Assembly: GCF_007741475.1 (NCBI RefSeq)
Contig: NZ_CP036261.1
Location: 5,457,798-5,521,797 of the forward strand
Origin: Rosistilla ulvae
GTDB lineage: Bacteria; Planctomycetota; Planctomycetia; Pirellulales; Pirellulaceae
Direction of reading: 5' to 3'
Length of the DNA stretch: 64,000 nucleotides
Shown here: positions 8,164 through 20,965 of the stretch, one piece after another
Layout of the letters: each line of letters starts with the position of its first letter
Position numbering within the stretch: position 1 is the first letter of the stretch
The notes under the pieces: generated by a model
Databases searched by the model: none
What the model was told of the DNA's origin: nothing
The model's input: only the letters and a program-made list of their open reading frames with translations
Made by a program: the position numbers and the translations under genes

Positions 8164-9741
8164 ATGTCAACGATCCCACCTGTTGCTCGCCTTGCGCGAT
8201 TGAATCTCTCCCGGACGAAACCGCTTCGGAACGCCTGCCAACCGCTTGCATGCGGCCTGGTTCCGATCCTCCTGTTCGTGATCACCGCGATCGCCCCGGT
8301 TCCGCTGATCGCCGAAACGAGCCCGATCGTCGCGGAGAACCAACTCCCCGGGACGACCGATTGGCAACTGACCCGCGTCCGCCCCAATGCCGGCCGCTAT
8401 CGAACCTCGCTTGTCGAAGGCTACTGTTCGGAGCAATCGCTTTCGGTTGGCGAAGAATTGAAAGTCTTTATAAGCTCCGATCCGGCGGTTCCCGTCAATC
8501 TGGACATCTACCGGATGGGCTACTACGGCGGCACCGGCGGCCGGCTGGTCAAGACCTTCCCGAACATCGACACGATCACGCAACCGGTTCCCGAGGCGGG
8601 GAAAGACCGCGTGCGGCAGTGCAAGTGGGAACCGAGTGTCAGCTTCACGATTCCCGAGGATTGGGTCAGTGGAGTCTATCTGGGAAAACTGACGACGGTC
8701 CCCGAAGCCGACCAACCTTATTGGCAGAGTTACGTGATCTTCATTGTGAAAGACGATCGCCCCGCCGATTTTGTCTTCCAATGTTCGGACAACACTTGGC
8801 AAGCGTATAACCGCTGGCCCGTGAACGACTCGCTGTACACCCATCCCGACGGTCCGCAGAAGCCGGGCGTCGCGGTCAGCTTCGACCGCCCCTACGGCAT
8901 GTATTGCCAGATCTTCGAACATCCGCTGTCGCTCGGTTCGGGTGAATTCCTGCTGTGGGAATTCCCGCTTTGCTTCTGGATGGAGCAACAGGGATACGAC
9001 GTCACCTACGTCAGCAACAGCGACCTGTTAAACCCCGGCGAGATCGACCGCTGCAAAACGTTCCTGAGCGTCGGGCACGACGAATACTGGGACACGCGGC
9101 AATACGATACCGTCGCGGCGGCGATCGATCGTGGCGTCAATGTGCTGTGGCTGAGTGCCAACAGCGTCTATATGGTCAGCCCCTTCAGCCCCAGCGAAAG
9201 CGGCCAGTCGAATCGAATCATCACCCGCACCGGCAGCTTCGGTCCGTTGCGGGAGGAGGAGACGCAGACCTACGGCAAGATCATGGGCCCGTTCGAAACC
9301 CATGGCCCCGACGAACGAAAGATCATCGGCGCGCGGACGGTCGTTCCATTTAACGGCGGCGGCGACTGGGTTTGCACTCAGCCCAAGCACTGGATTTACG
9401 AAGGAACTCAAATGCGCCGCGGCGACCGCATCGAAGGCCTGATCGGCTGGGAACATCATGGCGATCCCGATCTGCAGCGACCGGGACTGCAGGTCGTCGC
9501 CGAGGGGACCACTTGGGCCAGCGGCACCGACCCGGGACACTGGACCGCGACGATCTTCCCCGGCCCGAAAGACAACTTCGTCTTTAACGCAGCCACGATC
9601 TACTGGGCTCAAGGACTTGCGACCCCGCCGGGGCACATCATCCCCTGGTCGCATTTCAGCCGCCCGCACGGTCCCGATCGCCGCGTTCAACAGATCACTA
9701 AAAATCTGTTTGAGCGCTCGCTACAGAAACCTCAGGATTGA
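8164..9741 (+). CDS. Exported N,N-dimethylformamidase beta-subunit-like protein
   Basis: A 525-residue protein resembling the C-terminal catalytic region of the DMF amidohydrolase large (beta) subunit family, which is widespread in planctomycetes with unknown substrates. Starting at ATG 8164, it has a basic N-terminus and a hydrophobic helix at about 30-48 that reads as a signal anchor. Visible family features are the YRMGYYGGTGGRLV segment, SDNTWQAYNRWP, and SVGHDEYWD near residue 305. The frame is open further upstream, but that stretch has no signal-like or conserved features. Real DMF hydrolysis is not implied; only the fold assignment is supported. Confidence 0.8.
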   Translation: MSTIPPVARLARLNLSRTKPLRNACQPLACGLVPILLFVITAIAPVPLIAETSPIVAENQLPGTTDWQLTRVRPNAGRYRTSLVEGYCSEQSLSVGEELKVFISSDPAVPVNLDIYRMGYYGGTGGRLVKTFPNIDTITQPVPEAGKDRVRQCKWEPSVSFTIPEDWVSGVYLGKLTTVPEADQPYWQSYVIFIVKDDRPADFVFQCSDNTWQAYNRWPVNDSLYTHPDGPQKPGVAVSFDRPYGMYCQIFEHPLSLGSGEFLLWEFPLCFWMEQQGYDVTYVSNSDLLNPGEIDRCKTFLSVGHDEYWDTRQYDTVAAAIDRGVNVLWLSANSVYMVSPFSPSESGQSNRIITRTGSFGPLREEETQTYGKIMGPFETHGPDERKIIGARTVVPFNGGGDWVCTQPKHWIYEGTQMRRGDRIEGLIGWEHHGDPDLQRPGLQVVAEGTTWASGTDPGHWTATIFPGPKDNFVFNAATIYWAQGLATPPGHIIPWSHFSRPHGPDRRVQQITKNLFERSLQKPQD

Positions 9742-9749
9742 TCCGCGAT

Positions 9750-10553
9750 TCAGTGATCGGTCGCGCGGCGAACGACATCCTGATCAAAGTAGTTGATCTC
9801 CATTCCCGCATCGACGATCAATTGTTGAGCGCAGATTCCCGACGACCGCGGGCTCAACAGAAACGCCGCCGTGTCGGCGACTTCGCTTGTTGAAACCGCT
9901 TTGCCACGCGGGATCACCGATTCGGCGAATAGATACGAATCGACGTAGCCCGGGATTCCCGCCGAGGCGCTCGTCTTCAAAAGCCCGGCGGCGACCGAAT
10001 TAAATCGGACCTGCGAGAACTTGCTGAACGACTTCGTCAGAAACGCCAGCGACGAAGCCAACGCCGCTTTGATCGGAGCCATGTATCCGTAGCTCTCGCT
10101 CGCCATCCGCGTCGTGCTGATTCCAATCGTGACGACGCTGGCGTCGTCGGAAAAGCATCCGCGAAGCGCGTTGCAGATCGCTACCAACGAGAAGCACGAA
10201 ATGTCGACAGCTTGCAGGAACTGGGCCCGCGTCGTTTCGTGAAACGGTTTGATCCCGTCGCTATAGTCGGCGAAGGCGATCGAGTGCAGCAGGCCATCGA
10301 TCGTCCAGCCGTTGTCGCTGATGTAGGCGGCCAAAGCATCGATCTCCACCTGCCGCGAGACGTCACAGATCAAGATCTCGCGTCCCGGCAACAGCTTTGC
10401 CAACGATTCGCGACGTTGCTCGCTGCGGACCGAATAGATCACGTTGGCCCCGACTTCTTCCAACGTCTTAGCGACGTGAAAGGCAACGCTCTTCTTGTTC
10501 GCAACGCCCATCACCAGGATGTTGCGGCCACTGAGTTTCAGAAAATCGGTCAT
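9750..10553 (-). CDS. fabI: Enoyl-[acyl-carrier-protein] reductase FabI
   Basis: FabI reduces trans-2-enoyl-ACP in the last step of each fatty-acid elongation cycle. The 267-residue protein has the FabI-type nucleotide motif GVANKKS at 16-22, the segment HSIAFAD near 90, and the catalytic pair Tyr155-x6-Lys162 (YGYMAPIK). The C-terminal [16 protein letters not shown] region fits the family. It begins 2 bp after the fabZ stop, so the two genes probably form one operon. Its stop is 8 bp from the convergent DMFase-like gene. Confidence 0.92.
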   Translation of the reverse strand: MTDFLKLSGRNILVMGVANKKSVAFHVAKTLEEVGANVIYSVRSEQRRESLAKLLPGREILICDVSRQVEIDALAAYISDNGWTIDGLLHSIAFADYSDGIKPFHETTRAQFLQAVDISCFSLVAICNALRGCFSDDASVVTIGISTTRMASESYGYMAPIKAALASSLAFLTKSFSKFSQVRFNSVAAGLLKTSASAGIPGYVDSYLFAESVIPRGKAVSTSEVADTAAFLLSPRSSGICAQQLIVDAGMEINYFDQDVVRRATDH

Positions 10554-10555
10554 CC

Positions 10556-10990
10556 CTAGCCCTCCTCAGGCGTCGCAACGCTGCAAGCAAAGTCCAACCG
10601 AGCCGCCAATTTGCCGTCCAACATAACCTTGCCCGTCATATAGAAGGCGTTGGAGAGCTGTTCGTTCAGCGTGACGTGGAGCTCAACGGTGTCGCCCGGG
10701 CGGACCATCCGCTTGAATTTGACGTTGTCCATCCGCGTCGCCACCGGAACGACCGAACCGTCCGCCGGCGTCTGCTTGCTCAACAGAATCGCCCCGGCCT
10801 GCAAACAGCATTCGCATTGAATCACCCCCGGCACGATCGGGTAGCCGGGAAAATGCCCCTGCACAAAAAAATCGTCGCTGTGAAACGTCTTCTTGCAAAC
10901 GATCGTCTGCTCGGTCTGTTCGACGATTTCATCCAACAAACGCATCGGTGTGCGGTGGGGAATGGCGGCTTCAATCTGTTCAGCGGTCAT
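10556..10990 (-). CDS. fabZ: 3-hydroxyacyl-[acyl-carrier-protein] dehydratase, FabZ-like
   Basis: A 144-residue hotdog-fold dehydratase that removes water from 3-hydroxyacyl-ACP. The catalytic His46 and Glu60 lie in the motif [16 protein letters not shown] (45-60). Length and position next to fabI match a fatty-acid synthesis pair. The region upstream, 10991-11174, separates it from a divergent LarA-like gene and carries no recognisable element. A function restricted to a special lipid rather than general fatty-acid synthesis cannot be excluded. Confidence 0.9.
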   Translation of the reverse strand: MTAEQIEAAIPHRTPMRLLDEIVEQTEQTIVCKKTFHSDDFFVQGHFPGYPIVPGVIQCECCLQAGAILLSKQTPADGSVVPVATRMDNVKFKRMVRPGDTVELHVTLNEQLSNAFYMTGKVMLDGKLAARLDFACSVATPEEG

Positions 10991-11174
10991 TGGTGGGGAC
11001 TATGGTTCGAAGGTTGGGTATCGGCAGCGAATCGATCGCGAACTGTTCAAAACGCTATGCTACCGGACTGCCCAAAGCTTGTCATGCCGCTTATCTTAAA
11101 CACTACCGGCCCCGCCTGACGCGGTTGCCCGACAGCCCTTTCGACTTCTCCGACTCCTACCCGACCATCCGCCC

Positions 11175-12446
11175 ATGACCACCTACTTTGCCCGTGGCTC
11201 TGAAACCGCCGAACTCTCGACCGCCGATCTACGAGAGGGCTTGGAAAAGCTGTTCACCGACCGCGGCCGCCCCAGCAAAGCCCTGGCAATTCCCCCGGAC
11301 TACAGCCGCCTGCCCAGCCGCGCCGGCGAAATCACCTGCCTCTGCCACGAACTGCTCGGCGATGCGATGGTCGATGTGATGCCCGCCTTAGGAACGCACA
11401 AACCAATGTCGCCGGAACAGTTAGCGCACATGTTCCCCGGCCTGCCAACCGATCTGATCCGCGAGCACAATTGGCGAAACGATGTCGTCACCCTGGGCGA
11501 CGTCGATGCCGATTTCGTCAGCCAAGCGACCGAGGGAATTTATTCGGAGCCGTGGCCGGCGCAGGTCAACCGCCTGCTGCTTGAAGGAGGCCACGACATG
11601 ATCCTCTCGATCGGCCAAGTCGTTCCGCACGAAGTGATCGGAATGGCCAACTACAACAAGAACATCTTTGTTGGCACCGGCGGCGTGAAGGGAATCAACG
11701 AGAGCCACTTCCTGAGCGCGGCTTACGGCATGGAACGGACGATGGGACGCGCCGACACGCCGCTGCGAAAGATCCTCAATCGCGCTCAAGACCTGTTCTG
11801 CAAAGAGATGCCGCTGGTCTACATCCTGACCGTCATCGGCCAACAGCCCGATGGATCGCTGGTCACTCGCGGGCTGTACATCGGCGACGATCACGACACG
11901 TTCTTCGAGGCGGCAGAGCTGGCCCTGAAAGTCAACTTCACCGTTTTGGAACGCGCCCCGAAAAAGATGGTCTGTTATCTCGACCCCTCCGAGTTCCACA
12001 GCACTTGGATCGGCAACAAGTCGATCTACCGAACGCGACTGGCGATCGAAGACGAAGGCGAACTGATCGTCTTGGGTCCCGCCGTGCGGATGTTTGGCGA
12101 AGACGAAGCGATCGACGGGCTGATCCGCAAATACGGTTATCAACCGAGTGCCCGCGTGATGGAATTGGTCCAACAGAACGAAGACCTCCGCAACAACCTC
12201 TCCGCCGCGGCTCACCTGATCCACGGCAGCAGCGAAAACCGCTTCCGCGTCACCTACGCCCCCGGCGAGCTGTCGCAACAGGAGATCGAAAGCGTCGGCT
12301 ACAACTACGGCGACGTGAAAAGCCTGATGGAAAAGTACCCGCCGGAAAAACTGAACGACGGCTGGCACACCGACAGCGACGGCGAAGAGTTTTACTTCAT
12401 CAAGAACCCAGCCCTCGGCCTCTGGGCCTCCCCAGGCCGCGTCTAA
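11175..12446 (+). CDS. LarA-like nickel-pincer racemase/epimerase family protein
   Basis: A 423-residue member of the lactate racemase (LarA, DUF2088) family, which uses a covalently bound nickel-pincer nucleotide to move hydride at hydroxyl-bearing carbons. The substrate-binding pair Asp42-Arg45 (PDYSR), His75 (GTHKPM), His152 (VVPHEV), Lys162 and His178 (GINESH) match LarA Asp72, Arg75, His108, His174, Lys184 and His200 in order. The 16-residue gap between the pincer-attaching Lys and the Ni-binding His is the same. The substrate is not shown; relatives include lactate racemase and sugar-acid epimerases. No larB/C/E cofactor genes are in this window. Confidence 0.75.
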   Translation: MTTYFARGSETAELSTADLREGLEKLFTDRGRPSKALAIPPDYSRLPSRAGEITCLCHELLGDAMVDVMPALGTHKPMSPEQLAHMFPGLPTDLIREHNWRNDVVTLGDVDADFVSQATEGIYSEPWPAQVNRLLLEGGHDMILSIGQVVPHEVIGMANYNKNIFVGTGGVKGINESHFLSAAYGMERTMGRADTPLRKILNRAQDLFCKEMPLVYILTVIGQQPDGSLVTRGLYIGDDHDTFFEAAELALKVNFTVLERAPKKMVCYLDPSEFHSTWIGNKSIYRTRLAIEDEGELIVLGPAVRMFGEDEAIDGLIRKYGYQPSARVMELVQQNEDLRNNLSAAAHLIHGSSENRFRVTYAPGELSQQEIESVGYNYGDVKSLMEKYPPEKLNDGWHTDSDGEEFYFIKNPALGLWASPGRV

Positions 12447-12545
12447 TCGGTTGGAGTCGATGGCGTCAGCCGATGGAACTTTTCCCAATCGGTTGGCATA
12501 AACAGGTGTCGCCCGATTGCCTTGTTGAATGGAGCGTCCACAGGG

Positions 12546-12964
12546 CCAGTGGCTTATACCGCCGGCAATTCTTGTGTCGGCCTCCGGCCTAAAATCCTTG
12601 TGGAGAGCTCAAGCTCCGGCGGCTTACACCGCCGGCAGGTCGTGTGCCGGCCTCCGGCCTTGGGACTGGAATGGCCTCAGTTCCGGTGGCTTACACCACC
12701 GGCAATTCTTGTGTCGGCCTCCGGACTTGTGTGGTTTGAGCATGCAGGTATTAGGCCGGAGGCCGGCATATCCTCTGCCGGTGCTGTAAGCCACCGGAAC
12801 CAAAGCCCGCAACAAAAACACAAGTCCGGAAGCCGACACAAGCCCCACGGCCGCGACCAGCCGGAGCATCCAGTAGGCCGGAGGCCGGCATATTCTCTGC
12901 CGGTGGTGTAAGCCACCGGAACCGAATTCGAGACGGAAACTAAAAGGCCGGAGGCCGACACAAG
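12546..12964. repeat. Cluster of palindromic intergenic repeats, two orientations
   Basis: This gap between convergent genes is filled by a repeat of about 45 bp made of a small palindrome (GGTGGCTTACACCACC type) followed by a spacer and GTGTCGGCCTCCGGCCT. Forward copies start at 12546, 12616 and 12683; reverse-complement copies at 12753 and 12875; partial reverse copies at 12823 and 12945. Spacers between copies are unrelated. The same family occurs at 49985-50167. The alternating orientation lets the cluster fold into large stems, so it may act as a terminator or mRNA 3' protection for both genes. Confidence 0.85.
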
Positions 12965-12977
12965 CCGAACTGCGATG

Positions 12978-15665
12978 TCAGGCACCCAACCGAGCACATC
13001 TCCAACACCCAAAACCAGCGGCGAGCAGCCACAACGCAAATCCCCAACCAAACAGCGAAATCGCCGACGCGGGGACTAGCCAGGTTGGGCGGTAGCGGAA
13101 TTCGACTTGCCAGTTGCCTGCGGGGACCTCAAATCCTTGGCTGACAAAGTCGACGGGATGGCTGGTCGCTTGATGCCATACGGAGCCGCCGGTCGCGCGG
13201 TAGCGGGCAGTCCAGTTACCGTCTTGGATCTGAAAAAACTTGACGAGCGTCGGATGAGAAACCTCGACGTGGGAGAGCGTTCGTTCGGGTTGATGTTCTT
13301 CGATTTCCAGCTCGGAAACCGTAGGGATTGGCTCCAAATCAGTGCGAAGCGATTCGCTTTCCGATTCCAGAAGACTCGCTTGCGTCGCGTCGGTCAGATA
13401 GTCACGAACGTGCTCGGGCAAAACCGCGACGATCTCCGATGGAGCAACGACGCGCCAGTCGTCGACCAATTCGATCGGGGCTGCGTCGGGGTTGCGGACC
13501 CGGGCGTCCAAACGGATCTGCAACGGAGCTTCGGTGCTGGCCGTCGGTCCTCGTTCGGGCTGGGCGACGCGCGGCTGAAGCGTCGCATCGGCTCCTAACA
13601 ATTGACACAGACGCCTCAGGCGGTCGGTGGTCTGATCCGGCGGGCTGTCGGCCAAGACCGGCCGGACCGCGTCCCAGAAGATCGGCCCGCGCCAATGACT
13701 GATCGACGTCGGCGAATTGAGCTTCGCGATCCCCGCATCCAAATGCCAGCGCATGAAGAGCGATAACTGCTGCCCATGTTCAACTTGTTCGAGTCGTAGG
13801 TTCCGCGGATCGGGAGTCGCCGACGGACTCGTCGCCCCCCAACGTTCGGGCCAACGCGGCGCGGCAGCCAGCGAAATCACGCGTCGCAGCGGTGCCGTCG
13901 TCCGCTGCATCTCGGCGAGCTTTGAATCCGACGGGGCTGATGCGGTTCCGATCAAGCCACGACCGTGAAGCGTCAATTCGATTAAGGTCAGCGCTAGCAA
14001 AGCGATCGGCAACACCCGAGAACTTGGCGGGCAGCGTCGGCAAAGAACCAACACGATCGTGGCAAAGAGGGCTGCATGCACCGCAGCCCAAAACGCTTGC
14101 AGCTGCCACAACGAAAGGTTTAAGGGCCCGAAGAAGCTGTCGGCGGCGGGGCTGAGATCGATCCCAAAACTGCCGATTGGCAGCAGGCTGATCAAAAGTG
14201 CCAGCACGGAAATTCCAATCAGCGATACCGATGCACCGCTCCATCGGTCGCGCGATCCGCGAGCCAACCGATCGACCATGTGCGCTGTCAGCAGCGCGAG
14301 CCCAAGGCTGAAAAAGACCAGCCACTTGGCGGGAAAACGAAAGTTGGCATATCCCGGAACGAAACTCACAAGGAACCAATACGGACCGCCCACCGCAGCG
14401 TTGCAGTCGTTCAAGATCATCGCGCCGCCGAACAGATAGGCTAGTTCGCGAACCGCCCAAACGAGCCCAAAGCCTCCCAAACTGAAGACCAGTCCGGCCA
14501 GGATCATTCCGTCCCAAATCCGCAGCGGATTTCCACGCCCTCGCTGCGCTTGTCGGTTGACCAAACGACGCAGATAAATCGGTAGCCGGATCAACAGACA
14601 GATCGCCGGCAGCACGCCCAGGAACAGCGACGGCGTCCAGGTCTTTCCTTCGCTGGGCAACAGTCGCGTGATCCGCGTGTTCTCGGGAAACATCTCTCCA
14701 CACACGCCCGGCAACAGAGCCCCGATCCACTGCCACGGCCCCACGCTGAAATCGTAGACGTTGGCTTGATGGGTTCCGGCCGCCGGGGCTTGCCACCAAG
14801 CAGACGGCGCGGCGACATAAGGCTCTGCCGCGGTCAACTGCGCCACGCCCGATGAAGGACTGTGACGCCGCACGCTCTGCTGGGACCACTGCCACGAAGG
14901 GATGATCTGCAGCGAAGCCGCGCCGCTGGCCAAGCCGATCGCCAGTCCGATCGTCATCAATCGGAGGACCGTCCCGCCGAGCAGCATCTTGGTGCCAAGC
15001 CTTGCGTCTCCAGCGAGCCGCGTCTGACGACGGGCGACTCGCATCCGACGGATCGCGCGCAGCAAGACGTAGCCGAGGAGAAAGACGATCACTTGAGCGG
15101 CTGATTGAACATCGCCTCCCAACAACATCATCGCCAGAGCCATCGAACCGATGGCGAAGCTGACACGGTTCCAGCGATGGACCGCTTCGACCAAGAAGCC
15201 GGCCGCCAGCGGTAGCCACGCCGCACCGACGAGAAATGGCGGATTTGTGTAAAGGAACAACACGGGACCGCCGGCGGCGTAGACAACCCCGGCGAGAGCG
15301 CTGGCAGCAACCGAACCGTGATACCGGCGAGCGATCCAAAAAACGCTGAGCCCCGCCAGGATCAGATGCAGGTAGATGTAGACCGCCAGCGATTGCGGAG
15401 CGTCGAGGCCGAGATGGAAGACCAATCGGCCGGGATAGAAGAGCGCCGTCGTCGTCTCACCGGCAACCGGCAGGCCAAACTGATCCAAGGGGTTCCAGAG
15501 CGGTAGATCGCCGGCAGAGATCCGCGCATCGATCGCTCGATAGAGCGGTTGGTAGAAATGGGAGACGTCGCGAAACGCGAGCCGTCGATCACCCGAGAGA
15601 GCTGGGTAGAGAATCGCCCCCAACGATAAGGTCAACAAGCCAAGCGGGATTAAAAACGCTTTCAC
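12978..15665 (-). CDS. Large multi-pass membrane protein, YfhO-like
   Basis: An 895-residue integral membrane protein. The N-terminal half has many hydrophobic helices and a first periplasmic loop reading DVSHFYQPLYRAIDARI, GDLPLWNPLDQFGLP and AGETTTALFYPG, which is typical of the YfhO / GT-C-like membrane protein family. The C-terminal third (after about residue 600) is mostly soluble, beta-rich and ends with one or two further helices. In Bacillus YfhO is linked to lipoteichoic-acid glycosylation; here a role in envelope glycoconjugate assembly is only an inference. The 3' end runs into the palindromic repeat cluster. Start ATG at 15665 opens directly on a hydrophobic segment. Confidence 0.75.
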   Translation of the reverse strand: MKAFLIPLGLLTLSLGAILYPALSGDRRLAFRDVSHFYQPLYRAIDARISAGDLPLWNPLDQFGLPVAGETTTALFYPGRLVFHLGLDAPQSLAVYIYLHLILAGLSVFWIARRYHGSVAASALAGVVYAAGGPVLFLYTNPPFLVGAAWLPLAAGFLVEAVHRWNRVSFAIGSMALAMMLLGGDVQSAAQVIVFLLGYVLLRAIRRMRVARRQTRLAGDARLGTKMLLGGTVLRLMTIGLAIGLASGAASLQIIPSWQWSQQSVRRHSPSSGVAQLTAAEPYVAAPSAWWQAPAAGTHQANVYDFSVGPWQWIGALLPGVCGEMFPENTRITRLLPSEGKTWTPSLFLGVLPAICLLIRLPIYLRRLVNRQAQRGRGNPLRIWDGMILAGLVFSLGGFGLVWAVRELAYLFGGAMILNDCNAAVGGPYWFLVSFVPGYANFRFPAKWLVFFSLGLALLTAHMVDRLARGSRDRWSGASVSLIGISVLALLISLLPIGSFGIDLSPAADSFFGPLNLSLWQLQAFWAAVHAALFATIVLVLCRRCPPSSRVLPIALLALTLIELTLHGRGLIGTASAPSDSKLAEMQRTTAPLRRVISLAAAPRWPERWGATSPSATPDPRNLRLEQVEHGQQLSLFMRWHLDAGIAKLNSPTSISHWRGPIFWDAVRPVLADSPPDQTTDRLRRLCQLLGADATLQPRVAQPERGPTASTEAPLQIRLDARVRNPDAAPIELVDDWRVVAPSEIVAVLPEHVRDYLTDATQASLLESESESLRTDLEPIPTVSELEIEEHQPERTLSHVEVSHPTLVKFFQIQDGNWTARYRATGGSVWHQATSHPVDFVSQGFEVPAGNWQVEFRYRPTWLVPASAISLFGWGFALWLLAAGFGCWRCARLGA

Positions 15666-15745
15666 ATGGACCCTGTTGCCGGATGCGGCGTCGGCGGTTC
15701 AGCCACAGCCGCCCGCTTCCGCCTCGATTGCATACCAGGCACGTG

Positions 15746-15769
15746 GCCCGTCGCAAAGAAGCGACGGGC
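15746..15769 (-). terminator. Hairpin after the ATP synthase operon
   Basis: GCCCGTCGC (15746-15754) and GCGACGGGC (15761-15769) form a perfect 9-bp stem with a 6-nt loop, 14 bp beyond the atpC stop. There is no clear T-run on the minus strand, so it may be a mRNA-end stabiliser or a factor-dependent terminator. Confidence 0.45.
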
Positions 15770-15783
15770 TCTAACCAAGCGAT

Positions 15784-16176
15784 TTACTTGCGCGAGATAC
15801 GCATCTGACCGCGTGCTCGCAACGCCGACGCATCGCGGACCTGACGCTGCTCTTCGGTATTCGCAGGCAACTGCAACGCGGCTGCCAACTCTTTCTCCGC
15901 ATCGGCGTAGACGATGTCGCTGACCGGCATCGCTCGACCGGTGAGGATCGAGACGACGTTGTTCTCGACTTGAGCAAACCCGCCGTCGACGAAATAGGTC
16001 TCGGTCGACGAACTATCGGTCAGTTCAAGCTGTCCAAACCCGAGGCGTCCGATCAACGGAGCGCGTCCGGGAAGCACGCCCATCGCACCGTCGTACAATG
16101 GCAGCACCAGACTGTCGACTTCGCGATCGATCTCGGTTTTCTCTGGCGTCACTACAACGCACTTTAACTTTGCCAC
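15784..16176 (-). CDS. atpC: F1Fo ATP synthase epsilon subunit
   Basis: The 130-residue epsilon subunit of the F1 central stalk couples gamma rotation to regulation of ATP hydrolysis. The N-terminal beta-sandwich is evident from KCVVVTPEKTEID, LPLYDGAMGVLPGRAPLIGRL and the YFVDGGFAQVENNVVSILTGRA segment. The C-terminal helical part is short-to-normal. It is the last gene of the ATP synthase operon, 27 bp after atpD. Confidence 0.93.
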   Translation of the reverse strand: MAKLKCVVVTPEKTEIDREVDSLVLPLYDGAMGVLPGRAPLIGRLGFGQLELTDSSSTETYFVDGGFAQVENNVVSILTGRAMPVSDIVYADAEKELAAALQLPANTEEQRQVRDASALRARGQMRISRK

Positions 16177-16203
16177 GATCTATGCCTTTTTCCAGGTGCC
16201 GTT

Positions 16204-17676
<1,473 letters not shown>

Positions 17677-17711
17677 TTAGCGTCGGGTTGATTGTTGATG
17701 AATGAATTGGA

Positions 17712-18590
17712 TTAATTGGCCAAGGCTTCGACGCCACCGATGATTTCCATGATCTCGCCGGTAATCTGCGATTGGCGAGCACGGTTGTAGGTCATCGACA
17801 GTTGCTTGATGATCTCGCCGGCGTTTTCGGTCGCACTTTTCATTGCCACCATACGTGCCACCTGTTCGCTAACAGCAGCGTCCAGGAAGCATTTGAACAA
17901 TCGAATCTTGAAGCTCGTCGGAACGACCTCTTCCAGAATGCTTTCCGCCGATGGCAGGAATTCATAATCGGCCGACAACCCAGTCGCTTCCTCTTCGTCG
18001 AGGTCGATCGCACCAAGCGGCAACAGCGTCTCAATCACCGCTTCCTGCTTAGCGACGCTGTGGAACTTGGTGTAAACAACGTCCAAACGATCGATCTCAC
18101 CCGCAGCGTAAGCCGCCAGATATTTGTTGGCGATCTGTTCGACTTCGGCAAACTTCGGCTGGTCGTCGAACTGCTGGTAGGTGTCGTTAGTCTTGATCCC
18201 GCGGAACTTAAACGCACCGATTCCGCGCTTGCCGCTGACATCGATGTTCAAGTGATCCATCGACTTGCGAAGCTCTTCGATCCGTGGCAATGCGCGACGG
18301 AAGATCGAGCTATTGTAACCGCCGCACAGGCCGCGGTTGCTGGTCAGCACCAAACAGGAAGCCGCCCGTGGATCGGGACGTGCTTCGAGCAACGGGTGTT
18401 GAACTTCCAAACCGGCCGCCGCAAGGCTGGCGACGATCTGGGTAATACGTTCGGTGTAATCGGTCGCCGCAGCGGCTCGATCCATCGCTTTGCGAAACCG
18501 CGCCGTCGCGATCAATTCCATCGTCCGCGTGATCTTGCGGATGTTGCGAATCGATTTCCGGCGTTTATCAAGTGCTCTGGCGTTGGCCAT
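17712..18590 (-). CDS. atpG: F1Fo ATP synthase gamma subunit
   Basis: The rotating central stalk subunit, 292 residues. The N-terminal helix RRKSIRNIRKITRTMELIATARFRKA in its key parts (IRNIRKIT..MELIA..R) and the C-terminal helix (MKSATENAGEII..LSMTYNRARQ..IT.EI.EI.GG) form the coiled-coil shaft that enters the alpha/beta ring. The Rossmann-like middle has LTSNRGLCGGYN. It lies between atpA and atpD as expected. Confidence 0.96.
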   Translation of the reverse strand: MANARALDKRRKSIRNIRKITRTMELIATARFRKAMDRAAAATDYTERITQIVASLAAAGLEVQHPLLEARPDPRAASCLVLTSNRGLCGGYNSSIFRRALPRIEELRKSMDHLNIDVSGKRGIGAFKFRGIKTNDTYQQFDDQPKFAEVEQIANKYLAAYAAGEIDRLDVVYTKFHSVAKQEAVIETLLPLGAIDLDEEEATGLSADYEFLPSAESILEEVVPTSFKIRLFKCFLDAAVSEQVARMVAMKSATENAGEIIKQLSMTYNRARQSQITGEIMEIIGGVEALAN

Positions 18591-18717
18591 GGATGATTCA
18601 GGTTGTTTTAGTTCAGAACGTTAAGCGGAACGCTGAATCCGAACGGATCGGATTCAGTAAACATCGGGATGTCTGATCGGTGCCGCTTGCGATCCGCCGC
18701 CGCGATCAGAAATCCGC

Positions 18718-20232
<1,515 letters not shown>

Positions 20233-20338
20233 CCGTATATTTCCTTGTTGTACCGTGCGGTGTTTGTGAACCGCTTGCGTCTAACTTTGTATTTGTAATC
20301 ACAGCGACGGAGCGTCGCTTGGACGTTATCGTGCGGCG

Positions 20339-20965
20339 TTACGATCCGTTGGCGAACGAATCGGCATTGGCGATCAATTTACTTGCGAGACCATCGCGAG
20401 CCCGCTGCGACAGCGATTCCAATTGGCCCGCGACACTCGAATCGATCACGGTGTCGCCAATCCGAACGACCAAGCCGCCGATCAGCTGTGGGTCGACCGT
20501 TTCCTTCAAAACAACATCCTTGCCGAGCTTGTCTGCCAAGCGTTGTTGGACGCTCTGGCGCAGTTCGTCGGTCAACGGAAGCGCAGTTCGCACCTCCGCA
20601 ACCACGCGTCCCATCATCTCGTTTTTCAGCTGATCCGCCGAATATCGGATCTCGTTCAGGTAGCCCAACCGACCGCGGCCAGCGACCACCTTCAAAAAGC
20701 GAAGCAACACGGGATGCACCTTGTCACCAAGCAGGCTGTCCAAGATCCGCGACTTCTCTTCTTGGCTAACCCGTGGCGAGGCGAAAACCGAGGCCAGCGT
20801 CGGATGCTGCGACAGAACATCGTCGACCAATTGGCCCAACTGCTCGATCGCGTCATCCGTCACGCCTTCTTTCATGGCCGCGCCGATTAACGCTTGAGCA
20901 TAGACACGCCCAAGTTGCAAAGCTCCGGTGTCCAGCACCGTATCATGCTTGGCAGATTCGTTCAT
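20339..20965 (-). CDS. atpH: F1Fo ATP synthase delta subunit
   Basis: The delta subunit links the peripheral stalk (b) to the top of F1. The 208-residue protein has the N-terminal helical domain (GRVYAQALIGAA, near residue 19), a middle RFLKVVAGRGRLGYLNEI segment and the C-terminal QLIGGLVVRIGDTVIDSSV signature. It lies between atpF and atpA, with 141 bp to atpF. Confidence 0.93.
   Translation of the reverse strand: MNESAKHDTVLDTGALQLGRVYAQALIGAAMKEGVTDDAIEQLGQLVDDVLSQHPTLASVFASPRVSQEEKSRILDSLLGDKVHPVLLRFLKVVAGRGRLGYLNEIRYSADQLKNEMMGRVVAEVRTALPLTDELRQSVQQRLADKLGKDVVLKETVDPQLIGGLVVRIGDTVIDSSVAGQLESLSQRARDGLASKLIANADSFANGS

Noticed and set aside
12522-12911. Open frames through the palindromic repeat cluster
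   Set aside because: Their residues (CVGLRP, AYTAG repeats) are simply translation of the repeat in both strands.
12546-12964. CRISPR array
   Set aside because: Units occur in both orientations, spacers are irregular in length, there is no leader and no cas gene.
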